Under the pieces are notes generated by a model. That model was not told the origin of the DNA and did no database searches. It saw only the letters and a list, made by a program, of their open reading frames with translations. Shown piece after piece: positions 1 to 9,404 of a stretch of 64,000 nt of DNA. This DNA comes from Scheffersomyces stipitis CBS 6054 (lineage: Eukaryota > Ascomycota > Pichiomycetes > Serinales > Debaryomycetaceae). The stretch covers positions 1,550,001 through 1,614,000 of the forward strand of contig NC_009068.1 in the NCBI RefSeq assembly GCF_000209165.1, read 5' to 3'. The stretch's first letter is position 1. Each line of letters starts with the position of its first letter. The translations under genes were made by a program, and so were the position numbers.

Positions 1-87
1 ATCGTCATTACACATAAGTCTCGTCTAATAATGATAAAAACTAATCATTGGTACCTTAATTGATTACTCATGGATCTTCGCTTGAGA

Positions 88-1668
88 TCAAGCTTCGCTA
101 GATGCGGGGAGCCTCTTGGTGATGTTCAGATTTTTAATACTATTGCTGGACTTCTCTAGAATTTCCTCAAGGTCGCTATTATTCAAGCTATCGTTCACCA
201 GAGGTACTTCGTTTAACGTTGCACTGTCGCTGTTTGTAGGAGTCGAGGTTATTGTTTCTTTGGTGGCTTCGTTTAAGCTGTCTTCGTTCAAGTTGCTCAA
301 ATTTAAGTTGTCTTCGTTTATGCTGTGTTCATGTAAACTGTCTTCGTTTAAACTAACTGTCGAACCTGTTTCCAAGTTGTAGATCGGGGCGAAATCTGTT
401 GTCTGGTGTTTCGCCTGGGATGAAAGGGAGGACGAGGAGTGATTATTCAGTCTTAAATCTTCTTCCGCCAATGATGATAGAACGTTGGTCTTGACGTCGT
501 TAACGAACGACCAAATAGAAGACGATACGGTTTGCAACACTTCCTCTGAACTACGTTTGAACGCGTACTTTTCAGATTCGTTACCATTAGCACTGTTGAG
601 AGAAACTGTTGGAATCAACTGTTCATAGTTAGCATTCTTAGTAGACTTAGCTCTTAACGGAGAAGAAGCGGAGCCTACACTGGTGATAGAGTCTTCTGAA
701 TTACGCGGCTTATGCGTAGAAGTTACAGCTCCTACGCCAGAATCTCTTGATGAGTTCGCAAGTGACTTCTCAAATTCGTTCTGTAACATAGTATCAAACT
801 GTTGTAGCAAAGTCAAAGGCTTGGAGAGATTGTTCCAGAGCTTGGAACTCTTGGAGTCTTCCGCAACAGGCTGTGATGACCCAGTCGAATCTCTGATAGG
901 AGACAAAGTTGGATGCGAAGAAGATGAAAGAGTTCTTCTACGGGCTCTGCTTCTCGTACTGGCTATAGCTTCGTCTCTAGGGTTACTATTCTTTCTTTGT
1001 CTGTTCTTAACCAACTCAGCCGTATTATATGACGTATTGGAGCCAGCACCACTGAGCTCTTTGTAAAGTGATCGTTGGATGATCTCCCGGAGCTTATGAA
1101 CCTCCTTTTCTTGTTTGTCTAGCTTGGAGTTCAAGTTGGCGATGCTGTCTTTTATCTCTACAATAGTCATTTCCTTAAGTGCTAGTAATCGCAACTGGTC
1201 ATCAATGTCGAGCCCTACAAGTTGCTCGACCAGAGGCAATGGCACATCATAGCGCATGTCTTCTCCCGACGGTGTACCATGTAATTGGGGCCCGGAATGC
1301 TGGTTGACGGTGGTTGCCGAGGGATATGTGAAAGCAGGAGGATGCGACGAGGACGGCGTTTCAGCCGTGCTAAAGCTCAGATGGGCCGAGTTTGACCGTT
1401 GATGTGTATCATAGTTCGATGGTGTTGGTGTAGTCTGGACAGCCATCGGAGAAACGGCGAGATTCATCGAAATTCCCTTGTTCCGTAGCGAACTGGATCT
1501 GGTGGGAGGTCTAGAACTCGGCTTAGAGCCAGAATGTCGTACATTCCCTGACAGTAAATTGCCCAGAGACTGGCTCAGGAGGTTTAGCACCTTAGTTGGA
1601 GATGGCGTGCCAACGTTCAAGGTGATCCGATGGTGGGGGAGGACGGGAGAGGTCGTTGGTTCAGACAT
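88..1668 (-). CDS. TDA11: TDA11-like coiled-coil protein
   Basis: Encodes 526 residues from the ATG at 1666-1668. Resemblance to S. cerevisiae Tda11 (topoisomerase-I-damage-affected 11, about 504 aa) rests on three blocks in the same order: a coiled coil at about 150-206 rich in K/E/L heptads, a block near 277-303 (LWNNLSKPLTLLQQFD) and a block near 382 (SIWSFVNDVKTNVLSSL). The rest is Ser/Thr/Asn-rich and probably disordered. No catalytic motif, signal peptide or membrane segment is visible. The family's molecular role is not established. The C-terminal part holds three tandem 10-residue repeats built on NEDSL (see the repeat entry). The gene is divergent from the membrane-protein gene starting at 2847. 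The match is by remembered family sequence; the gene itself is certain. Confidence 0.8.
   Translation of the reverse strand: MSEPTTSPVLPHHRITLNVGTPSPTKVLNLLSQSLGNLLSGNVRHSGSKPSSRPPTRSSSLRNKGISMNLAVSPMAVQTTPTPSNYDTHQRSNSAHLSFSTAETPSSSHPPAFTYPSATTVNQHSGPQLHGTPSGEDMRYDVPLPLVEQLVGLDIDDQLRLLALKEMTIVEIKDSIANLNSKLDKQEKEVHKLREIIQRSLYKELSGAGSNTSYNTAELVKNRQRKNSNPRDEAIASTRSRARRRTLSSSSHPTLSPIRDSTGSSQPVAEDSKSSKLWNNLSKPLTLLQQFDTMLQNEFEKSLANSSRDSGVGAVTSTHKPRNSEDSITSVGSASSPLRAKSTKNANYEQLIPTVSLNSANGNESEKYAFKRSSEEVLQTVSSSIWSFVNDVKTNVLSSLAEEDLRLNNHSSSSLSSQAKHQTTDFAPIYNLETGSTVSLNEDSLHEHSINEDNLNLSNLNEDSLNEATKETITSTPTNSDSATLNEVPLVNDSLNNSDLEEILEKSSNSIKNLNITKRLPASSEA
271..360 (-). repeat. 30-bp tandem repeat inside TDA11-like gene
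   Basis: The 10-mer TGTCTTCGTT recurs at 279, 309 and 339, exactly 30 bp apart. The surrounding 30-bp units are imperfect copies and encode 10-residue units: SLNEDSLHEH, SINEDNLNLS and NLNEDSLNEA. The unit length is a multiple of three, so copy-number change would keep the frame. Confidence 0.85.
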
Positions 1669-2846
1669 GGACTAAGATTTTCATTTGAAAAATTGCGAGA
1701 AGTGGAGGGAAAGGGTCCAAAAAAATCGGGAGATGCTCGTGACAGGTCAATAAGTCGTTGGACAGACACAACTAGAGTAGAATTTCACAAGTTTTTCGCA
1801 AAAAAAGCTCTCTCAATTGTAGAGCTTCTACAAAGAATTCTACATACTTTTATCTACTCAATATTTATCAATAATGTATTTGAGATTACCCTCTTTGGGA
1901 GAGCGCGAAATGCAGGAATGAAATACAGGGCAAGCGAACGGAACCCGATAAGTGGACATAACCGTTTTTATCCCAGATGTCCTGTGATAGAAGGAATGGT
2001 ATAGAATCGCGGTAGTTACGTGTTGCTGTATGTTTCTATTGTGGTTGCTATGGCTCGCTGGTATTTTGGTGTATTTTAGTAAACTGCTATTGTATGCGAA
2101 ACCTCCTCCACCATGGCTATTTCCAAGAATGGTGGCTGAGCGTAGGAAACTCAAAAATAGCACTAGACCAGAAGCCGTATCTTCTCACCATTCTTTCCAG
2201 CTTCAACACGACTAGCGAATCTAGAGATGCCCTGTCTTTCCATCCAGGGGCCACCAGCTATCAGGGATTCTACCAGAGAATTGTATGGTATATGCAGGAC
2301 ACTTGGGTCAGAAGAATTATGGGGTATTCATTTTTCATGAATTTTGTTCAAATAGCGTATTATTGATATCAAACAAATGGGAACGGGTTACAGAATTGAT
2401 TTGGACATCTTTGTAGTCAACAGAAAACTCATGTGGCCAGAAAATAGCAGGTTTAAGTCTAGCATTTTTCAAGGTTTTCACGTGACCGCATCCTAGCATC
2501 CTCGGCTGCGAATCTCGTATATAGCCACACAGAATATATTCTTCCGTACCGTAAATATGTATAAAATCGTATGAAAACTGGCTGGTCTGGTAGTTGAGTG
2601 TATATTGTACCAATGAATAAATATGGCTAAGTATTTTTATCGTATTAAGCCTGTTAATCTCCAGTCTTCCACTCAAAGTTCTCTCCTCTTCCCCAGAGTC
2701 GCGTTGTGAAATTTAAGCACAGGCTGATAATTTTCTTGTTATCGTACATTTTTTCTATACAGAATTATCTTGAAATGTACTGATTTTATTCTTCCTTTTG
2801 TATTCTCCTACGGTTCATATACCTTTTATTTATTTGTATTTTTGTG
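1669..2846. other. Gene-poor divergent intergenic region
   Basis: This is 1.2 kb between the starts of the TDA11-like gene (minus) and the membrane-protein gene (plus), so it holds two promoters. A TTCACGTGAC E-box lies at about 2477-2486. The only ORF with any protein-like character is the 61-codon ORF at 2030-2215, listed separately. Nothing else is supported. Confidence 0.6.
2030..2215 (+). CDS. Possible small single-pass membrane protein (uncertain)
   Basis: A 61-codon ATG ORF. It opens with an unusually good membrane segment (FLLWLLWLAGILVYF), then a short basic linker, PPPPW, and a basic hydrophilic tail. This is the layout of many tiny tail- or signal-anchored proteins. No homologue is recognised. 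It overlaps another 90-codon ORF at 2094-2366 in a different frame, so at most one is real, and chance cannot be excluded. Confidence 0.22.
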   Translation: MFLLWLLWLAGILVYFSKLLLYAKPPPPWLFPRMVAERRKLKNSTRPEAVSSHHSFQLQHD

Positions 2847-4172
2847 ATGGCTGAAATCGACCCCTCTGTGTCCAAATGGCTCAAATGGGTCGTGGTTCTT
2901 CTTGCGGCTCGGACCCCCAAGCCGCTCCATTGGGCAAGTTTCCTTGCGCTTCATCCTTTGATCAGAAGGACGGTTCTCGATCCACGTCTTCATGAGAAGC
3001 TTGAGAGAATTGGACTCAGTGATGCCGAAAGCGAAACAACCCATAGACGTTTACTCAAGCTTTCCAACCTGATCTCGTGCTTGTTGTTGTATGGAGCCAC
3101 AGCCGAGAACTCATCTATTCCCAAGGACTATGTGCTGATTTTTCTCTGGATCAACTACTACGGAAAACTCAATCCTCCTTCAGCCAAAAACATCGTGGTT
3201 TCGCCCAAGTACTCCAAGTACCTCAAGATTGACTCGTATAAGTCGGCAACGTTGAAGAAGTTGTACGAAAACAAGGAGTTCATTGTCTATCCCCTTATCT
3301 TTGCTCAGATTCTCTCCAACTACTTGACTCCTACCAAATACAAGTTGAACCAACGGTACCTCTCGCTGCTGATCAAGAAACACATTTTGAACCCGATCTG
3401 GATCAACTATTCGTTAGGCGTGAATTCACACTACTTGGACTGGCTGGGCCTCTTGCGTAGCTACCTCTTTCACAACTTTGTGTTGTTCCTGTTGGTAGGC
3501 ATAACGAGTTTTAAAGACAGATTCTTGGACAAATACTACGAGATAAAGTATGGCATTTTCAACGATAACAGCTCTAAGAGCCTGTTGACCTTAGCAAAGA
3601 ACTACGTGGCTTATGTTTTCCACAAGGCTAATTCTTTCGCCAACTTCATCTATGCTCCCAACTTGATATCAATATTGCTCATTTCGCTTACCTCTCCTCT
3701 CTTGACGTACTTGAGCCATCCTCTGCTTCTGCCCACATCTGTGCAGAGATTCTACGCCAACAACATGAAGTACTTCTTCAAAACATACACCAAGGTGATT
3801 GGCTTTATAGCAGCGTACGCAACAATCTTTGCCAACGATGTGGGGTTCATACCAGACACAGGATACGACCACAAGCCTGAAGAGACCGAAAACGTAAGAA
3901 AGATTTCCAAGTCGTTCTTAGATGGGTTGTCGCTTTACTTGTTCCGTTTGATATTGTTGTCGAAATGGAGAATCGCTAAGGAGAACCACCCCTACTTCAA
4001 GTTCATGAACTTGGCTTCGTGGAGAAAACTTGAAGCTATCATCATGTGCTACGGTGTTTATAAGGTGATGAACCTCAACGATTACATCCATTTCAATAAT
4101 AAAATCTCCACAGAGGAAGCAGAGAAGTTACAGAATGATCCCACGATAAAGGTGGTCGACATGGTCATGTAG
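2847..4172 (+). CDS. Predicted multi-pass membrane protein of unknown function
   Basis: Encodes 441 residues from the ATG at 2847; the codon just before it is GTG and is not taken as the start. The N-terminal part (WLKWVVVLLAARTPKPLHW) and several later stretches are hydrophobic, notably near residues 210-225 (FHNFVLFLLVGIT), 270-290 (LISILLISLTSPLLTYL) and 315-330 (VIGFIAAYATIFA). It therefore looks like an integral membrane protein with several helices and basic loops. There is no cleavable signal peptide, transporter signature or enzyme motif that I recognise. Codon use resembles the neighbouring housekeeping genes, with TTG leucine favoured, so expression seems real. It converges with CLC1. 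Function is left open. Confidence 0.85.
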   Translation: MAEIDPSVSKWLKWVVVLLAARTPKPLHWASFLALHPLIRRTVLDPRLHEKLERIGLSDAESETTHRRLLKLSNLISCLLLYGATAENSSIPKDYVLIFLWINYYGKLNPPSAKNIVVSPKYSKYLKIDSYKSATLKKLYENKEFIVYPLIFAQILSNYLTPTKYKLNQRYLSLLIKKHILNPIWINYSLGVNSHYLDWLGLLRSYLFHNFVLFLLVGITSFKDRFLDKYYEIKYGIFNDNSSKSLLTLAKNYVAYVFHKANSFANFIYAPNLISILLISLTSPLLTYLSHPLLLPTSVQRFYANNMKYFFKTYTKVIGFIAAYATIFANDVGFIPDTGYDHKPEETENVRKISKSFLDGLSLYLFRLILLSKWRIAKENHPYFKFMNLASWRKLEAIIMCYGVYKVMNLNDYIHFNNKISTEEAEKLQNDPTIKVVDMVM

Positions 4173-4506
4173 TTATATTTGCGTATAGGTCTGCAGTGAA
4201 CTGTTCAAACCGTAAAGGAACTGCTAATGCAGTAATATTATTTATTGATAGTTTTCATTCTTCTAAATTGTACAATGTTACCACTGAGTTCAGAGACTTC
4301 AAATACTACTTCGTTTTATTCTACATCTTGTTGTACGGTGTTATCATCAGCTGAAATCTTATGGAATAGTGTCTATTCTTTTACTACATCTAAATTGTAC
4401 AGTTTGACATTTTAAGATAATGAAATTGATAAGGCTGGCTTCAAGATATCTTCAACTTTTCATAAAGATGTCTTTTGCTTTTCATTGTCTACATCTTATC
4501 CGCTTC
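4173..4506. other. Convergent 3' intergenic region
   Basis: A 334-bp AT-rich spacer between two converging genes. It should contain both poly(A) regions. No other feature is seen. Confidence 0.6.
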
Positions 4507-5160
4507 TTAATATCCTCCGGCACCTGGAGCGTTTTCCTTGCCCTTCAACTTGCCCAACAAGTCTTTGAATCTAGACTTGTCTCTGTCTTCGCTCTCTGGC
4601 AAGTCGCCAACTTCGCTTACAATCTCGTTGACACGATCCCACAAAGTTCCTCTTTTCAAGAAACCATCTCTCTTCTCCAAATATTCGTCCTGTTCCTTCA
4701 AGACTTCCTTCGAATGTTGTTCCTTCTTGATATTATAGTTGTCGTAGAAGTCATCAACAGTTTGTTGGGCCTTAGCGACGATTTCTTGCTTCTTCTTGCT
4801 GTTGGCACTTTCTCTTTCGCTGATTTCCAAATCACGACGTTGTTTCCACTCCTTTAACGGAGCCGATTCACCTTCAAACTTGGAGGCAACAGGCTGGGAG
4901 AATTCGTAGTCGTCTTCGGCTTCAGAGGCCACAACCGGCACAGCAACTGCAGCACTCTCTTCGACATCGGGGAACTGCTCGTTGAACTCGTTTATTTCAT
5001 CGTCACTAGCAGCCAACACTTCTCGGTCTTGTTCGGTCTTGAACTCGTCACCAAGAAGCTCCTGCTCACGTGAGAGGAAGTCGGCACCAGCGACGTCGTC
5101 TTGTCCAGCGACAATTGAATCGTCATCTACGGATTCTATAGCAGGAAACTTGTCGGCCAT
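4507..5160 (-). CDS. CLC1: Clathrin light chain
   Basis: Encodes 217 residues from the ATG at 5158-5160 (S. cerevisiae Clc1 is 233). The family layout is complete. An acidic N-terminal half contains the conserved FLSREQELLGDEFKTEQD block. A charged central helix (residues about 115-170, QRRDLEISERE...) binds the clathrin heavy-chain hub. The C-terminal part carries LWDRVNEIV and KDLLGKLKGKENAPG, which match the yeast family ending. The protein regulates clathrin assembly in endocytosis and Golgi-endosome traffic, on the cytosolic face of membranes. It converges with the upstream membrane-protein gene and lies in tandem downstream of ELP2. Confidence 0.96.
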   Translation of the reverse strand: MADKFPAIESVDDDSIVAGQDDVAGADFLSREQELLGDEFKTEQDREVLAASDDEINEFNEQFPDVEESAAVAVPVVASEAEDDYEFSQPVASKFEGESAPLKEWKQRRDLEISERESANSKKKQEIVAKAQQTVDDFYDNYNIKKEQHSKEVLKEQDEYLEKRDGFLKRGTLWDRVNEIVSEVGDLPESEDRDKSRFKDLLGKLKGKENAPGAGGY

Positions 5161-5665
5161 GTTGTTATATATTGGGGTAGGAGGTGTTTGATGTGTTTCT
5201 AGGGTAAATGTCGTTACAATTAACGATTCTTAAGAATAGTGAATGGTGTTCAATCTGGAAAATGTGAGATTTGTGTTCTGGAGAGGATCAACAAATGTCG
5301 CACCGATTCATGAGGCTGTGGAGACATCGGACAGAGCGACATTGCAGCCATATAAGATCTGGGAAGATTATTGAAATACCTCCGCTTCTGATGGATGGTG
5401 AGTTTTTAGATTGGTCTATAGGTAGCCAGGGGAAGTTTTCAGATATTTCTATGTGTTTATGTAATTCGTAGTGGTTACTCTTTTTTTGCCCACGTTCAAT
5501 GCCAAAAAATCTCAGAGCATAATAATCTATATCAGATACAGAAGCTACTGACTACGATAAGAAAGTTACCAAGTCTTCCGTAATATCATATCTAATGTAC
5601 TTCTCTTACTATTCTACTATCTTTTCGTATGCTTCTTAGTATGATACTTTTCTATATCTTCTACT
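5161..5665. other. Intergenic region between ELP2 end and CLC1 start
   Basis: This 505-bp spacer holds the CLC1 promoter and the ELP2 3' end, both on the minus strand. The ELP2-proximal part (5580-5665) is T-rich with repeated TTCTACT-like words. No gene is seen. Confidence 0.55.
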
Positions 5666-8104
5666 TTATGCTACTATACTTTCTTCTATACTGTATAACC
5701 TCACAGAACAATCATTACTACCCACAGCAAGCTTCAATTGCCCATCATGGATCTTGTTGCTGAAACTCAACTTGGTCACACGATCAGAAGGCGTTAACAA
5801 ATGGTCTATCTTGGCCACCTCCTTGAACTCGAACGTATTATCGCTCAAATCTACACTGTAGATCGAAATGCCTCCACTCTCCAAACCAATGGCCGCTACC
5901 AACTTATTCTTGAATAAACCAATTTTGCAAATGGAAACCGAGGTGATAGCTTCGGCGAGCTTGACAACCGAAACCAACTCTACTTTATCATTGCCAACAT
6001 TCCATAATTTGATCTGCTTGTCACGAGAACAAGTTATGAAGAACTGACCGTAGCTATTGGCTGGAGCCCATGAGCAGTCCCAGATGATTCTTGTATGTGC
6101 CTTAAGATTGAGCTCAACCAAGGCAAATTGGCCTTCACTTTCGTCACTTACTTTCCATAAACTGAACAGTCTATCTCTAGAAACTGCAAGCAAGTACTTC
6201 CCATCTGAAGAGAATTCCAAACTGGTGATAGTCAAGTTGTGACCCTCCAACACTTGTTGGCACTGTTGGTAGTCCTTTCGCACATTGAAAACTCTGATTA
6301 TGGCATGCTTGGCGGAGTTGGACTTACAAGCAGAGGCTATCAACATTCCATTGGGACTAGTGGCACAGCAGGTCAATTCGTAGCCATGGCCATACAACTT
6401 CTCGAGCTCGGGGAAGAGTGTATATCTTTGAAGATGGTCTTCGAGAGGAGGACTGGTCAACGTGGCCAAAACATCTTCTTTCTCTTCTGGTACTGCGTTG
6501 TTCTCTTCGGCATCTTGCTGTCGTTGTGCATCCTCTCCTGCTTCAAGTTGTTCGTTAGCTGCTTTGTTAGACAAACCTAGAACAGGCAATGAAGCAGCTT
6601 CTGGGAGCTGGTTTGACTCTGAAACCACGTCGATGTCACACAAGTTCTTCAAGAGCTTGCTAATGGAGTTTGTCATTTCAAATACTCTGAGTACCTTCTC
6701 ATCACCACCGGAAACATACTTGGAATCGTTGATGTTATCGATGCAAATCATGTCGTAGCCATGGATCTGAGGTCTGGCAAACTCGTGCCATGTCTTGTGG
6801 TTTCTGCCCTGTACCCATGGTGCAAACAATCTGGATGTTTGATCAAGCGATGTTGAGATGAAGTACTCACCGCCTCTAGCCCATATTATATCGGTGATTT
6901 CACGGGTAGCTCCAGTGGGGCCATGCACTGCTTCAAAAGATTTTGCCTCCTCACCAAGTTCTCTGTACACTCTAAAAGAACCAGTCTTCCCATTAGCGAG
7001 AATGATCTGCTTGTTGGTTCCTTTGTCTACAAACCACAAACAGGACCAAAATCCACCCGAAGCTCCGGTGGCTGTGGAAGCACCTTTAATGGACATCTCT
7101 CCCAATCTATTTACGCAAACCCAGATACCAGACTCTACATCCATTTCCCATACCATTAGGGCTGTGTCTGCACTAGAAGAAAGCAACTGCAACTTCCTTT
7201 TTGAGCCATTTCCTCGGTAGGAAGGATGCCATTGTAGTCCAGTAACCCAATCGTCATGACCCATGATTAACGCTTCAAAACTGATGGCTCCACGAGATGT
7301 TTCGCTCAAGTTGAACTTGTACTGTTTGTTCGATAAGAGTATCAACTTCAGCTCGTCTTCGTCTGAGTCGTCAATGCAGTCGTTGAGCTTGAGTCGCCAT
7401 AAACGAATATATCTGTCTTGCGACCCGGATGCTAAAATGTAGTTCTTGTTCTTCTCTTCGGTGACAAATTCAAGACATCTGACCCAGTCCTCATGTCCTG
7501 TCAAACAGGCTGATTGTGTGAAGTTTTCTACGGCTGCGGAATCAGAAACCACAAAAGTGTATACAAACACGTTGGGGCTGGTGCCTCCTACAGCCAACAA
7601 GTAGTTATGTTCTTCATCCACTTGTTCAATGGCTAGTGCTATAGGCAAGAAGTTTGACTTGACCTCGAACTTGTGAGCCAATCCAAACTTCTCTTGTTCG
7701 CCTCCGTATGACCAGATGCTAATGTAACCGTCTGAGCAGCCAGTAACAAACAAATTTTGGTTGACTACAGCCAAAGCGGTAATGGAATGATCACTGTCTT
7801 TGAAAGCCTGTACTATCTCATAGGATTCCTGACTTCTTCTCCAGATATTGATTTGCAGGTCTTCGCCTACAGATACCAAAAATGGCGAATTGGGTATGAA
7901 TTTAATACCCGTGATCTCCTTATTGTGCTTCTTTAACGTAGAATAAACACCCTTGCCGTCTTTGGCTAAGGGATTCCATAATGCTATGTTGGTGGAAGCT
8001 CCGAAGGCTACAACATCTTCATTTGGATTGTAGTCTGCCACCTGGGACTGTTTGTTGGCGCCAACAAAAATGGCTTCCTGGGTAATTACAGTTGTATGTG
8101 ACAT
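5666..8104 (-). CDS. ELP2: Elongator complex subunit 2 (WD40 protein)
   Basis: Encodes 812 residues (S. cerevisiae Elp2 788). The N-terminus (MSHTTVITQEAIFVGANKQS) matches the family. Many WD40 units follow across the whole length; examples are GHEDWVRCLEF, GHDDWVTGLQWHP, EGHNLTITSLEFSSDGKYL and SRDKQIKLWNV. Two seven-bladed propellers are expected. An acidic linker rich in E/A/N/Q lies near residues 530-570. Elp2 joins Elp1 and Elp3 in the Elongator core, which adds cm5/mcm5-type modifications to wobble uridine of tRNAs in the cytoplasm. Start is the ATG at 8102-8104. It is divergent from MED20 across 475 bp containing a short direct repeat. Confidence 0.96.
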   Translation of the reverse strand: MSHTTVITQEAIFVGANKQSQVADYNPNEDVVAFGASTNIALWNPLAKDGKGVYSTLKKHNKEITGIKFIPNSPFLVSVGEDLQINIWRRSQESYEIVQAFKDSDHSITALAVVNQNLFVTGCSDGYISIWSYGGEQEKFGLAHKFEVKSNFLPIALAIEQVDEEHNYLLAVGGTSPNVFVYTFVVSDSAAVENFTQSACLTGHEDWVRCLEFVTEEKNKNYILASGSQDRYIRLWRLKLNDCIDDSDEDELKLILLSNKQYKFNLSETSRGAISFEALIMGHDDWVTGLQWHPSYRGNGSKRKLQLLSSSADTALMVWEMDVESGIWVCVNRLGEMSIKGASTATGASGGFWSCLWFVDKGTNKQIILANGKTGSFRVYRELGEEAKSFEAVHGPTGATREITDIIWARGGEYFISTSLDQTSRLFAPWVQGRNHKTWHEFARPQIHGYDMICIDNINDSKYVSGGDEKVLRVFEMTNSISKLLKNLCDIDVVSESNQLPEAASLPVLGLSNKAANEQLEAGEDAQRQQDAEENNAVPEEKEDVLATLTSPPLEDHLQRYTLFPELEKLYGHGYELTCCATSPNGMLIASACKSNSAKHAIIRVFNVRKDYQQCQQVLEGHNLTITSLEFSSDGKYLLAVSRDRLFSLWKVSDESEGQFALVELNLKAHTRIIWDCSWAPANSYGQFFITCSRDKQIKLWNVGNDKVELVSVVKLAEAITSVSICKIGLFKNKLVAAIGLESGGISIYSVDLSDNTFEFKEVAKIDHLLTPSDRVTKLSFSNKIHDGQLKLAVGSNDCSVRLYSIEESIVA

Positions 8105-8579
8105 TACCAGAGGGTTTGACGCGCTTTCCTGCTAAATAGGGCGAATGCTGTCTGTTTTATGGGTTCTTTAAGTGGTTACTAAACTTGACTTTGATGTAGA
8201 GATGGTCTTCTCAGAATTTTTCAGACACCATGCAGGAGGTTATATAATTTGTTAAGCATAAAGTATGGAATGAAAATTATGGAGACAAACTGTTTATAAC
8301 AATAAGAGATTTCACTACAGTAATGATTGTGGGATAATTATGGCTTTTGCTGAAAGACCAAGCCGTTGGATTTTTTCAGTTGCTGATTTCACGGAGAGAT
8401 TTATCCGTTATCTGTGAGCCTCTTAACTATGGGCTTTTTAACTATGAGAACTTAACTGTGCGCACTCTAATCTGAAAATGGGCTTAACTATGAGAATATC
8501 CTAATACGAGCATGGAATATTTGAATCTCCAATTTTTCAACGCTTTCTTCCGTACAATAACACGCTTGTCGCCACCACA
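8105..8579. other. ELP2/MED20 bidirectional promoter
   Basis: A 475-bp spacer separates the divergent ELP2 and MED20 starts. It contains four near-identical copies of TTAACTATG (see the repeat entry). No convincing ORF is present. Confidence 0.6.
8423..8492 (+). repeat. Four direct copies of TTAACTRTG
   Basis: TTAACTATG occurs at 8423-8431, 8438-8446 and 8484-8492, with a one-base variant (TTAACTGTG) at 8452-8460. Copies are often preceded by GGGC and followed by AGAA. They sit about 90-155 bp upstream of MED20. They may be binding sites or a small duplication; no known factor is assigned. Confidence 0.7.
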
Positions 8580-9404
8580 ATGGTCTCTGCGTATGTATCG
8601 CTGCAATTGCAATAGTGCTTCAATCGCGAATCCTATTGTCGAATTTTCGCCTCTTTTTTTATCTATTTTTAATCGTTTATCTCAAATACTAACATTTGCA
8701 GCGTATTGCTCATCCAGAAGGCTACACCAGAAACCATTACCCAGTTCCATGACCAGCTTTCGAACGAGTTGCCTACTTTACGTGGCAAGTGGAACTTCAA
8801 CTTCAAGATCTTCAGAAACAATCCCTACTCGATTCCCCAGGAGTTGGCAGAAACAGCCACAGTAGCCCCAGAGTCCAAATGGCTCTACACGTTATCACCT
8901 TCATATTTAAGTGATTCTTCTATCAGTTTGATAAACGGGAAGTCGGTGGGTGTGTTCACCAACTTGATAAAGGAAGAGGCAGGCGAACACGGTCACAGCG
9001 TCGAATTGAGTATACCCAATTCCCATTTACACAAGGGAGCAACCACAGACTTGAACGATCCGTTCGATTTTTTCGTCGCTCAGAAGCTCCAAAGTTTATG
9101 GACACAACGTCAGTTGATAAGAGGTGACGGCGGGCGTATTTATGAGTTGGAAAACGGAAACTTGACTATAAGAACATCCAACGTCTTTTTACACGGTAAC
9201 TTCAGAGGCTTATTGGTGCAAATAGAAATCAACCAAAACTTATGCAACGTTGATGACGTCTCCAGTTTCGCTTCGACATTTGAAACAATAAGAAATAAGT
9301 ACGGAATTCCAGCCGGGGACCTTTCCTGTGAGGTCTTGGACCCGAAGCGTCTCGATACTTATGCTGATTTGATCTATCAGTACTCGAAGATCCTCAACTT
9401 CTGA
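8580..9404 (+). CDS. MED20: Mediator subunit 20 (spliced gene)
   Basis: Two exons, 8580-8590 and 8702-9404, give 237 residues. Exon 1 is only ATGGTCTCTGC (11 nt). Joined to exon 2 the N-terminus reads MVSAVLLIQKATPETITQFH, which aligns with S. cerevisiae Srb2/Med20 (M..SAV.FV..ATP.TL). Further matches are the WTQRQLIRGDGG block near residue 135 (WMQRQLIKGDAG in yeast), GLLVQIEI and the C-terminal DLIYQYSKIL. Med20 forms the head-module submodule with Med18 and Med8 and contacts RNA polymerase II initiation factors in the nucleus. Without the intron the exon 2 frame has no ATG near the conserved N-terminus, so the spliced model is required. It is divergent from ELP2. Confidence 0.93.
8591..8701 (+). 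other. MED20: Spliceosomal intron of MED20
   Basis: This is a 111-nt intron. It has a perfect yeast 5' splice site GTATGT at 8591-8596, a perfect branch-point TACTAAC at 8687-8693 and a 3' splice site TTGCAG ending at 8701, all correctly spaced. A T-rich tract lies before the branch point. It interrupts the coding sequence after 11 nt, a typical position for yeast introns. Confidence 0.93.

Noticed and set aside
2094..2366. 90-codon plus-strand ORF
   Set aside because: No recognised features, and it overlaps the better-looking small membrane ORF in another frame.
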